64,000 nucleotides of DNA from Gammaproteobacteria bacterium (GTDB taxonomy: Bacteria > Pseudomonadota > Gammaproteobacteria > Pseudomonadales > Azotimanducaceae), in assembly GCA_009839505.1 (NCBI GenBank), contig VXPO01000093.1, positions 1 to 64,000 of the forward strand, in the 5' to 3' direction. The position numbers and the translations under genes were made by a program. Below, in pieces: positions 48,136 to 56,833 of the stretch (the stretch's first letter is position 1; every line of letters starts with the position of its first letter). The notes beneath the pieces were generated by a model. It was not told the DNA's origin. It saw nothing but the letters and a program-made list of their open reading frames with translations, and ran no database searches.

Positions 48136-50423
48136 TCCGCCTCCCGCTTGTCCAGGGCCTGGGTTGGGTCGAACTGCGCTTGCGCACCGATGATGTAGCG
48201 GTATAGCTCAACTGCGAGACGGGTGTCATCTTCCTCAAGGAGCCGCATGGCCGCGGGCGTGAGCAATACGGTCGTGCAGGCTTCGTCCGCCACGATGGTG
48301 TGTATCGCCGATCGGGGTTCGAACGCGCTGCGGGAGTCGACCACACCGCCCGGGCCGCATTGGGCCAACCGAGTGCCCGACGCGTCGTACACCGAGCCGC
48401 GGCCCGCCGTCATCATCTGCAATCCCGCAGAGGGCAGGCCCATGGCGACGATGGTTTCCCCCGCCGGATAGTCGCGAACCTGCCGCCAATCGCCCAGCCG
48501 ACTGACGAGGTCCTCGAACCAGACGTGGCGATCGAGCTGACGCGACATCGCGTCCGCCACGGTCTCGAGCAGCGCGGCCGATCCAGCCTCGTCATCTGCG
48601 GCGAGATAGTCCTCGATGACGATGTCCTCGCATCGCTCCAAGCCGAGATCGGCGCTCGTCTCGAACAACAGGTTGTCAAACACCGGCGGGGGCAGGTTGC
48701 GCCGCAGTTCGTTCGCAAAACCCCCCTCTGCGCCGCCAATCACGACGCGGGTTCCCGCGCCGTGTGCCGCGCGCATGAATCGACCGAGGGCGTTGATCGA
48801 CGAAAAGTCGAAGCCGGAGACGGCCTCGCAGTCGAGCAGCACGCATCGGGGTCTCGGATCGTCGCCGAGGGACTCCTTGAGGCGGTCCGCCAATGGATAT
48901 CCGCTACCGAAGAAAACGTAACCCCCCAGGCGGTACGCCTGAATGCCCCCACCCGCCGACTGCAGGATCGCCCGTTCGGGAATCGGCCGCAGTCGCTTGC
49001 TGTGGCGCTCCCGCCCCGTGTGGCGGGATCCGATCACATCCGTACGGCTCATGCGAATCACGAAGAAGACGATCGTGATGGCCATGCCGACTCCGACGCC
49101 CTCGAAGAAGCCGAACACGGTGATGGTGATGAACATGACTACGATGATGGCGTAGTCGGTGGCAGGGACGCGCTTGCGGATCCTCACCAGCCATTCGTCG
49201 AGCATGACGATCCCGGTGAACAGCAGGACGCCGCCCACCAGCGGCACGGGGACAACCTTCAGCAGGGCATCGCCGACGAGCAGCGTCGAACCGATGGCCA
49301 GCGCCGCCACGATCCCGGTGAACCGCATGTCGACACCGAACATCAGGCTGCGCATGGATGTCGGCACGATCATGCATCCGGGTGGCCCACCGCCGAAACC
49401 GCCGATCACGGCCGCAAGCCCGACGGCACGGAATTCGTGGTTCCAGTCCAGATCGCGGTTGGCGGCCACCTCCAGCCCGCCAACGTACATGACGACGCAC
49501 AGCAGCGTCACCAGAACCAGGGTGAGCATGTTGGGTATCTGTTGGACAACTGCCGCCCAGTCCACCAAGGCCACGTCCTCAAGTCCGAAACCGGGCCACA
49601 GTCGGCCCTCGGAAATGCCTGCGAACAGGATTCCGGCCCGCATGGACTCGGCCTCCGACACACCAAGCAGTGCAAGGCCGAGATGACACAGCCCCGCGGT
49701 CACCGGGAAGCTGATGGGAAGCAGCAGGAAGCTGTTCCAACGCTTGGTTGCGAGGTAGAGGCCAACACCATAAATGATGCCGACGCCCCAGTTCGCGGCC
49801 ACGAGCGGCTCAGACAGGCTCGCGAGTGTCGCCCACTCCAGTTTGACGCCCATCAGCGTGAACGCGACCAGGCACACCACGCCACCGGTGCCGGCGACAA
49901 AACCCGACGACACCGGGTAGGGAATGAACCGGATCAGATTGGCCAGCTTGAAGCGCCCGATGAGCCAGGTACAAAGCCCCGTCGCCACGGCACATAGGAC
50001 GATGATCGCGACCATGGTCGCGAACAACGCTTGTCCTTCGACCGTCAACGTTCCGCCGATCACGGCCAGCACGATCAACGTTGGGACAGGCGGTGCTGAC
50101 ACCGCGCCCTTGAAGCCGCTCGTCAAGGCAATCACTAGGCAGGCGACGAAACATCCGAACAGGACAAGGCCCACGCCTTCCGACGTAAAGGCCGCCAAGG
50201 GACCCGAGAAGATGAGCGTCGCGAGAGAAATCTCGCCGACGACGGCCGCAACCCCCGATACTAGGCCGACTGTCACCGCAAGCAACGTTCTCTTCGAGAA
50301 CACATGCGCACCCACGGCGGTGGTCAGCTTGCCGAACAGGTTCTCCTCCACGCAGTTCTCCCTGTCGCCGTGACAGCTGCCTTTTGACAAGGCTGATACC
50401 GCATGCTTGTCGGATTGGCTCAA
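48132..50423 (-). CDS. SulP family transporter with STAS and cyclic-nucleotide-binding-like domains
   Basis: The 763-residue membrane protein has an N-terminal SulP transmembrane region (about residues 35-460; GGFGGGPPGCMIVPTSM, SSGFVAGTGG). A STAS domain follows (about 490-600; CVLLDCEAVSGFDFSSINAL), then a C-terminal cyclic-nucleotide-binding-like fold (about 625-750; VRDYPAGETIVAMGLPSAGLQ). SulP proteins move sulfate, bicarbonate or other anions; here the substrate is unknown. It lies 52 bases after the RND-fusion gene and overlaps the PKS start by 4 bases (ATGA), placing transporter and PKS in one operon. Confidence 0.93.
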   Translation of the reverse strand: MSQSDKHAVSALSKGSCHGDRENCVEENLFGKLTTAVGAHVFSKRTLLAVTVGLVSGVAAVVGEISLATLIFSGPLAAFTSEGVGLVLFGCFVACLVIALTSGFKGAVSAPPVPTLIVLAVIGGTLTVEGQALFATMVAIIVLCAVATGLCTWLIGRFKLANLIRFIPYPVSSGFVAGTGGVVCLVAFTLMGVKLEWATLASLSEPLVAANWGVGIIYGVGLYLATKRWNSFLLLPISFPVTAGLCHLGLALLGVSEAESMRAGILFAGISEGRLWPGFGLEDVALVDWAAVVQQIPNMLTLVLVTLLCVVMYVGGLEVAANRDLDWNHEFRAVGLAAVIGGFGGGPPGCMIVPTSMRSLMFGVDMRFTGIVAALAIGSTLLVGDALLKVVPVPLVGGVLLFTGIVMLDEWLVRIRKRVPATDYAIIVVMFITITVFGFFEGVGVGMAITIVFFVIRMSRTDVIGSRHTGRERHSKRLRPIPERAILQSAGGGIQAYRLGGYVFFGSGYPLADRLKESLGDDPRPRCVLLDCEAVSGFDFSSINALGRFMRAAHGAGTRVVIGGAEGGFANELRRNLPPPVFDNLLFETSADLGLERCEDIVIEDYLAADDEAGSAALLETVADAMSRQLDRHVWFEDLVSRLGDWRQVRDYPAGETIVAMGLPSAGLQMMTAGRGSVYDASGTRLAQCGPGGVVDSRSAFEPRSAIHTIVADEACTTVLLTPAAMRLLEEDDTRLAVELYRYIIGAQAQFDPTQALDKREAE

Positions 50424-50475
50424 GACTATATGGCGTCAAGATGCAACGCCAGCGCGGAGCCCGCACTCCGGATTG

Positions 50476-53400
50476 CTACGGGATGCTCTCCAATCGAGCG
50501 AAGATCCCGTCGAGTTGTCCGGCGGTGCGTTGGGCGATTTCGGCGATCATTCCCGGCAGTGCGTCGAAGTCCTCCGTTCCCGCGAGTTCGGCAATCGTTC
50601 CTCGGTGTTCGGGTGTCGTCGCATTCGGATCGAAGGGCCCGGTCGACGTCATGCGCAAGAAACCGGACAGGTTCTGCCAGAACGTGGCGTGTCGTGCGAG
50701 TTCGTCCGCGACCGCCGTTTCGAGCAGTCCCTGCCGACCCGCATGTTCGAACGTGGCGCGCAATCCGTGAACGCCGTCCTCCGGAACGCCGGCTAGTTGC
50801 AGAGACTCGGCCGCAAGTTCCAGGTCGGCCGGACCGCCACGGAGGCGGGCGACATCCCAGATGTCCGCGGTGTCCTCCGGCAGCACAAGCCGCCGCCGGA
50901 CATCCGCGACGTCCGAAGCGACCGCGTCGAGGTCGTGTTCGCGGGCCAGCACCGCCTGTCGCAGGGCCTCGAAGTCCTCGCCGAGCGATCCGTCGGCGGC
51001 GATCACTCGGGCATGGGTGAGCATCCTGAGATCGGCCGGCCGGGGTTCGCCAAAGCGTTCTGCCAAAGCGCCCATGGACCACGCGTTGCGGTTGCCATCT
51101 GCGCGGTAGGGCGCAACCGCTCCGTACAGGATTCCGTCCGGAGACATCTCACCGAAGAGCCGAAGGAGCCGCTGCACGAGCTGCTCATGCCATTCATCCG
51201 CGGTGAGCACGGCGGTCGACGGCAGGGCATCGTTGTCGTACACGAACAGGAGTTCCAGCGGCGCACCGATTTCGAACTCGCGCCGACCGGCGGCACCAAG
51301 GGCCACCAGGGCAACGCGGTCATTCGGGATGTCTCCGTGAACGCCCGCGAACTCGCGTTTCACCGGGGCCAGCAGAGCGGCCAGGCCGGTGGCAAGGATA
51401 TCCGTCATCGGTCTGGCGGCGTCCAGCGGCTCGATGGCGCCGCCGGTCATGTGGACGCCGAGCTGGAACGTGCGTTGCTCCGCCCACATTCTCGCCTCGG
51501 CCGCCAAGTCGTCCGGCGTCGTCGCCTTGGCGGCGATGGCGCCGAATTGGACGCGCATCTCCTCGACGTCGAATTCGCGTTCGTAGTAGAGACGCACAAG
51601 ACCCCGGCGCGCGATTTTCTCTTCTTCCGGGTTGAGGCCGAGGTCGTCCGGCAGTTGCAGGTCGGCGAACTCCTGGGTGCTGAGACTCTCCTGCACGTAG
51701 GGGTAGCGGGCGATCCAGGTCGCCAGCCGCGGGGTGCCGCCGATCAAACCGCCGACGAATCCGGTCACCTGCTTCGCGCCGCCCGATACGTCGTGCAGCG
51801 ACAGCCAGAACGCGGGTACCACGAGCAGTGCGGCCACCGACGCGGCGAGGATCCCGAAACCCAGCGAGATGGCCATGGGGACCAGCGGCTGGGCCTGCAC
51901 ACTGTCGGTGAGCATGAGCGGTGTGAGTCCCGCCATGGTGGTTACCGAGGTAATCAGGATCGGCCGGAAGCGCGACACGGCGGCATTGACCAGCGCATCG
52001 CCCAAGGTCTCGCCAGCCGATCGATAGCGGTTGGTGCCGTGGATCAGAACGAGGGTGGCGTTGACCACGACGCCGCAGGCTGCGACGAAGCCGAAGATCG
52101 ACGTCAACGAAATGCCCAGAACGACGCCGAAGGGCATGAACACGGCGTGACCCACGACCGCACCGACGAATGCGAAAGGGATGACCGACATGATGATCAA
52201 CGGCTGGGTATAGGATCCGAGCGGTATCGCCAACAACGCGTAGACCACGAGTAGCGCAAGCACGAACAGCGGCCCGACGCTGGCGCCCATGGCCGACTGC
52301 TCGTCCTCGCTCACAAGCGAGTAGTCGATGTCCTGGTACGGTGCGACGGTCCGTTCCAGGAATCCCGAGTCGAGTTGCCCGATCACGATCTCCGGCGTGC
52401 TGACCACCGGATCGACCTCGGCGGTGACGCTGACGGTGCGCACCCCGTCGGTCCGCTCGATGTCGGCAAGACCTCGGCCGGGACGGACTTCGGCGACCGT
52501 TTGGAAGGGCACCTCGCCACCCGCCGGGGTGCGTATGCGCAATTCGGACAGCGACTCCAGGGAACGACGTTGCGCCTCGGGGTAGCGCACCATGATGCGG
52601 ACATCGTCGCGCCCGCGCTGCACGCGCTGTACCTCCACGCCGTAGAACGCTTGGCGCACCTGTTGGCCGAGATCGGCGAGGGAGAGGCCGAGGGCCTGGC
52701 CGGCCGGTGTGATGGCGAGCTTCAACTCCTCCTTGCCGGTCTGCAGCGAGTCCGTGATCCGGTAGACGCCGGGGAAGGCGGTCAGTTCGCGGCGAATGGC
52801 CTGGACGACCGTGCGCATGCTTTCCGTGTCCGTTCCCGCTAGCCGGATGTCGATATCGGGATCCAGGGCGATCCGGTCGGTGATGAAGGCCAACTTGACG
52901 TCGGCGGGGACGCGACCGTTCGCTTGGCGCCACAGCGCGGCGACCTCGCTGGTCGAGATGTTCCGGGTCTCGCCCGGCGTCAGTTGCATGGTGACGCCTC
53001 CGAGATGGGCACCGGAGATCTCGCGGGCGAATCCCAGTCGACTGCTGGCGGCCGGATGTGCCCCGATGGACTCCAGGATGTGCAGGACAACCGGCTCTTC
53101 GTATTCCTCGACCATGCGCTGGCGCACCTCTCGGGCCGTGTCCGCCAGTCGGTTGACGACCCGGGCCGTGTCCGCCTCGCTGCTTCCGAGGGGCATCGAT
53201 AACCGCGCGACGATGCTGTCGCCCTTGGTCGGGATGATGAAGGAGTAGGGCACGTGCCCGCTGAACACCACGGCTCCCGCCAGGACGAGGGCGGTAAGAC
53301 CGATGGAGACGGTGAGCAGCCTGTGGCGGAAGGCGAGCTGCGCAAGCTGCCTGAAAGGGTTCTCGATGAACCACGTCAGCGCCGACTCGAACATCACTTG

Positions 53401-55035
53401 GCCCCGGGTGAACCGACTACCGAGCTTGGCGAGGTGTCCGGTCATGTGCGCTGCCCACACCCCGGCGGCGACGGCCACCGCCAGGGCGATGCCACCGCGC
53501 AGGTTCGTGGCGATGGCGAAACAGGCGATGACCAGGATCGCCAGCAGGGTCATGCCGAATTCGCCGAGCGGCATCCTCGGCGTGCGATGGCCGAGGTGGG
53601 CCGGCAACACCATCATGCATTCGATGAGCGAAAACGCCACGCAGCAGATGACCGTCGCCGCCATGACGCCCAACATCACCCCGATGGTGCCGACGGCGAA
53701 CAGCAACGGCGAGAACGCCACGGCCGTCGTCAGCACGCCGAACGTCACCGGGACCAGGACGCGCTGGGAGCCTTCGATGGCGCCCGCGAGCTGGCCGGCA
53801 CCGCGTTGGTGGGAGACGTAGACGCTCTCGCCGATCACCACGGCATCGTCCACCAGCATGCCGATGGCCAGGATGAATCCCATGATGGACGTGGCGTCCA
53901 TCGAGAAGCCCAAGGCGTAGATGAGAAAGATGGCACCGAGGAACGCGATTGGGATACCGGCCGCCACCCATAGGGCCAAGTGCGGTCGCAGGAACAGTGC
54001 CAGCAGGATCAGGACCAGGAGCAGACCCTGGATGCCGCTGTCGAGAAGTGCTCCGAGTCTCACCGACAGGCGTTCCGACTGGTCCCTCCAGATCGACAAC
54101 GAAACGCCCGGCGGATGACGCGAAGGGTCTGCGACATAGCGCTTGACCGTCTCGCTGATGTCCCGTGCGTCCTGGTTGCCGACCCGTGCCACGCGGATCA
54201 ACGCGGCCGGCTGGTCATCGAAGCGGAGCCCTTGGACGGTGTCCTCGAAACCATCGACGACATTGGCGATGTCCTTCAGGAACACCCGCGTGCCATCGGC
54301 ACGGGTGGTCACGGTGAGATTCTCGAGTTCCTCTCCCCGGTAGGCCTGCCCCGTGGTGCGCAGCAGAATCTCGCCCTGCTCGGTCCGCACCGAACCGCCG
54401 GGCAGATCCACCGAACGCCTGCCGATCGCCGCCGCAATATCGGCGAAGGTGAGGTTGTTTCGCGACAGCGACGTTTCGGATACCTCGACCGAGATCTCGT
54501 AGGGTCGCTCGTTGGCGATGGTGGCGTGGGTCACTTCCGGCAGACTTCGGATGTCGTCTCGAACGCGCCTACCCAGTTCCTTCAAGACCCTCTCGTCGGT
54601 CGGCCCGGTGACCGCGAGTTCCAGCACCAGGTCCGCCATTTCCGCGAGTTCGACGATCGGCCTTTCGGTCTCGTCGGGCAGGGTGTCGATGGCATTGATG
54701 CGGTTCTCGACTTCGCCGAGCACGCCCTGCCGGTCGGCATCGTAGAAGAGCTCGACTTCGACGTTGCAGATCCCCTCCGACGCGACCGAGCGCAGCTCCT
54801 TGATACCCGCCAATCCCTCCAGGTGCTCTTCGACCCGCGCGCATACCCCGGATTCGACCTCCTCGGGGGCGGCTCCGAGGTACGGAACCTTGATCGTGAT
54901 GATCGGCAGGTCGACGTCCGGATAGAGCTTCAGGGGAATACGCGCCAGCGACACGAGCCCGGCGAGGATCGCGAACCCCATCAACAGGTTCGCCGCCACG
55001 TGGTTGGTGGCGAACCAGGCGATGAACCGGTTCAT
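50476..55035 (-). CDS. RND transporter fused to a degenerate GlnE-like nucleotidyltransferase domain
   Basis: The 1519-residue protein starts as a hydrophobe/amphiphile efflux RND permease (MNRFIAWFATNHVAANLL; AAPEEVES; GMLVDDAVVIGES with the Asp pair; a second half ending VVPAFWLSLHD near residue 1085). Residues 1128-1519 are extra. They contain VALVALGAAGRREFE (1241-1255), the GlnE-type strand where the metal-binding SDLDL is replaced by APLEL, and GGPADLELAAESLQL (1400-1414), matching the GlnE GGxxDIE motif. It heads the probable SulP-PKS operon. No periplasmic adaptor gene is adjacent, unlike classical RND operons. Confidence 0.93.
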   Translation of the reverse strand: MNRFIAWFATNHVAANLLMGFAILAGLVSLARIPLKLYPDVDLPIITIKVPYLGAAPEEVESGVCARVEEHLEGLAGIKELRSVASEGICNVEVELFYDADRQGVLGEVENRINAIDTLPDETERPIVELAEMADLVLELAVTGPTDERVLKELGRRVRDDIRSLPEVTHATIANERPYEISVEVSETSLSRNNLTFADIAAAIGRRSVDLPGGSVRTEQGEILLRTTGQAYRGEELENLTVTTRADGTRVFLKDIANVVDGFEDTVQGLRFDDQPAALIRVARVGNQDARDISETVKRYVADPSRHPPGVSLSIWRDQSERLSVRLGALLDSGIQGLLLVLILLALFLRPHLALWVAAGIPIAFLGAIFLIYALGFSMDATSIMGFILAIGMLVDDAVVIGESVYVSHQRGAGQLAGAIEGSQRVLVPVTFGVLTTAVAFSPLLFAVGTIGVMLGVMAATVICCVAFSLIECMMVLPAHLGHRTPRMPLGEFGMTLLAILVIACFAIATNLRGGIALAVAVAAGVWAAHMTGHLAKLGSRFTRGQVMFESALTWFIENPFRQLAQLAFRHRLLTVSIGLTALVLAGAVVFSGHVPYSFIIPTKGDSIVARLSMPLGSSEADTARVVNRLADTAREVRQRMVEEYEEPVVLHILESIGAHPAASSRLGFAREISGAHLGGVTMQLTPGETRNISTSEVAALWRQANGRVPADVKLAFITDRIALDPDIDIRLAGTDTESMRTVVQAIRRELTAFPGVYRITDSLQTGKEELKLAITPAGQALGLSLADLGQQVRQAFYGVEVQRVQRGRDDVRIMVRYPEAQRRSLESLSELRIRTPAGGEVPFQTVAEVRPGRGLADIERTDGVRTVSVTAEVDPVVSTPEIVIGQLDSGFLERTVAPYQDIDYSLVSEDEQSAMGASVGPLFVLALLVVYALLAIPLGSYTQPLIIMSVIPFAFVGAVVGHAVFMPFGVVLGISLTSIFGFVAACGVVVNATLVLIHGTNRYRSAGETLGDALVNAAVSRFRPILITSVTTMAGLTPLMLTDSVQAQPLVPMAISLGFGILAASVAALLVVPAFWLSLHDVSGGAKQVTGFVGGLIGGTPRLATWIARYPYVQESLSTQEFADLQLPDDLGLNPEEEKIARRGLVRLYYEREFDVEEMRVQFGAIAAKATTPDDLAAEARMWAEQRTFQLGVHMTGGAIEPLDAARPMTDILATGLAALLAPVKREFAGVHGDIPNDRVALVALGAAGRREFEIGAPLELLFVYDNDALPSTAVLTADEWHEQLVQRLLRLFGEMSPDGILYGAVAPYRADGNRNAWSMGALAERFGEPRPADLRMLTHARVIAADGSLGEDFEALRQAVLAREHDLDAVASDVADVRRRLVLPEDTADIWDVARLRGGPADLELAAESLQLAGVPEDGVHGLRATFEHAGRQGLLETAVADELARHATFWQNLSGFLRMTSTGPFDPNATTPEHRGTIAELAGTEDFDALPGMIAEIAQRTAGQLDGIFARLESIP

Positions 55036-55144
55036 GGCTGCAGATCACTCAAGATGACGCGTCTCCCAGCCCGCACTCGACGGGACGATCCCGGTATGCT
55101 GCGGTTGATCGGCGAGGTTCTCAACCTGCAGGTGACCAAGAGCA

Positions 55145-55888
55145 ATGACGACCATCCGCTGCTTGCTGTCGGTCACCGCAGTCATCCTGGGCCTTGTGCC
55201 GCTGGCGGAGGAGGCGGAACCGTTGCGCTGGACGCTGGACGAGTTCCGCACGCGCTGCATTCCCCTCTGGAGCGACGAACCGACCGCGAAGGGGGACGAC
55301 TGCACGGTTGCCGAATTCGGTGAGATCGTCGAGTTGGACGGATCGACGTTCTACTACGCCCGCTATCACGACGGACGTGCCCCAGATCCCGGCTGGTTCC
55401 AGACGCTCGGAGAGTTCAATGTCCTGGTCATTCTCAGGTCGGATCCGCCTGACCGGGAGGCCGCCACCGTATTCCATGTACGCAAGCCCGGGAATGACTA
55501 TGGCTACTTGACACATTTTGCGCCCGAACTCATACGGACCCAACGCGGGCCGATCCTTTATCTCAAGGCACTAGGTCCCGGCGGCAGCGATGGACAGTAC
55601 GACAACCACCAATACTGGCTGTGGCGGTCCGGTGGGTGGGTCCTTCTGGATGCGCTTAGCTGGGTATATGCGCTGCGGGAGCGAATGCCCAACGGCTACT
55701 CTCTGGGTGGGATCAGGAACCTCGCGCCTGCCCTCGAGACGATGAACTATGCAACGGATGCATACCGTGCCGGTGACTCGCGGGCCGAACCAACGGGCGG
55801 CACCGTCACAATCTACTTCGAGTGGGACGACCTGACGCTTCAGGTCGCACGCTTCGAACACGACCCGAACCCCGCCGCAAAGGACTGA
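55145..55888 (+). CDS. secreted protein of unknown function
   Basis: The 247-residue product has a signal peptide (LLSVTAVILGLVPLAEEA) and a mature part with paired aromatic strands (FYYARYHDGRAPDPGWFQ, NHQYWLWRSGGWVLLDAL). I do not recognise the family. It is divergent from the RND gene; their promoters share 55036-55144. Confidence 0.7.
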   Translation: MTTIRCLLSVTAVILGLVPLAEEAEPLRWTLDEFRTRCIPLWSDEPTAKGDDCTVAEFGEIVELDGSTFYYARYHDGRAPDPGWFQTLGEFNVLVILRSDPPDREAATVFHVRKPGNDYGYLTHFAPELIRTQRGPILYLKALGPGGSDGQYDNHQYWLWRSGGWVLLDALSWVYALRERMPNGYSLGGIRNLAPALETMNYATDAYRAGDSRAEPTGGTVTIYFEWDDLTLQVARFEHDPNPAAKD

Positions 55889-55904
55889 CTCCCAGGCTCC
55901 GGCA

Positions 55905-56681
55905 TCAATGCCAGAACTGGCGTCTCCCGAAGACGCTCTTCAGCGCGGTCACCCGGTCGCTCATGATGCCGTCCACGCCGAGATCGAGCAGCCGTTCCAT
56001 CTCGTCCTCGTCATTCACCGTCCAGACCTGCACCGGCATGCCGCGTGCGTGGGCGGCGCGAACGAACGCGGCATCCACCACCGGAATCGATACGCCTCCG
56101 ATGATCGGCTGACGCGGCGGCACCTGCGCGCAGTCGGCATCCAGCGAGCCTGCGGGGATGCCCCAGGACTCCGCGCGCAGCCGCACGACCTCGGCCGGGC
56201 TGCACGAGGTACAGCCCGGCGCGTCGGTTCGAACCCAGCGCAGCCGATGCGCCGAAAACGACCCGATGCAGACACGGTCGCGGGTATTCGTGCGGCGCAG
56301 AACCTCGATCAGCGGCCCCACGACGTCGTCGGCCTTCGGGTCGATGATCAGGCGCAGGTCCGGCCAGGCGCCGAGCAGATCGTCGAGGCGGACGATGCGC
56401 TCCTTTCCGTCGATGCGCACATCGGCGAGTCGCGTCCAATCCCGCGCGATCAAGGGTCCGGTGTGGTCGGTCAGTCGGTCCAGCCGCTCGTCGTGGAAGA
56501 CCACCGCGACCCCATCGCGGGTCGCCCGGACATCGGTCTCGATGCAGCGGTATCCGAGCCCCACGGCGTGTTCGAAGGCGACCATGGTGTTCTCGGGATG
56601 CTCGGCCGCACCTCCCCGGTGGGCGATGGCAAGGGGACCTTCAAGACCGAGGAATGGCTTCGAGCGTTCGGCGGAACCCAT
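55905..56681 (-). CDS. glycerophosphodiester phosphodiesterase
   Basis: The 258-residue TIM-barrel enzyme has IAHRGGAAEHPENT (His21, Arg22, Glu30), ETDVRATRDGVAVVFHDERL with metal-binding Glu/Asp and catalytic His, and the C-terminal VWTVNDEDEMERLLDLGVDGIMSD, all GDPD hallmarks. It should hydrolyse glycerophosphodiesters to glycerol 3-phosphate. There is no signal peptide, so it is probably cytoplasmic. It is convergent with the secreted-protein gene. Confidence 0.95.
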   Translation of the reverse strand: MGSAERSKPFLGLEGPLAIAHRGGAAEHPENTMVAFEHAVGLGYRCIETDVRATRDGVAVVFHDERLDRLTDHTGPLIARDWTRLADVRIDGKERIVRLDDLLGAWPDLRLIIDPKADDVVGPLIEVLRRTNTRDRVCIGSFSAHRLRWVRTDAPGCTSCSPAEVVRLRAESWGIPAGSLDADCAQVPPRQPIIGGVSIPVVDAAFVRAAHARGMPVQVWTVNDEDEMERLLDLGVDGIMSDRVTALKSVFGRRQFWH

Positions 56682-56833
56682 CCGCAGATCATAGCGTGTG
56701 CCACGCGTTCGTCGGATTCGAGCGCGGGGTTGTGTGGATTGGCAGATTGGCCGATTGCCTTACGAAACGTGTATGGATGCCTACAGTTAGGTACGATGGT
56801 TGCCTTTTGGCCGGATGTGCAGCAGGGAGCCCG

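Noticed and set aside
40159..49997. Long plus-strand ORFs (for example 40159-41667, 41447-43252, 44638-46125, 46465-48114, 48300-49997) as antisense genes
   Set aside because: They mirror the codon bias of the PKS and SulP genes, are rich in Arg/Pro/Ala and show no family motif; they are high-GC shadows.
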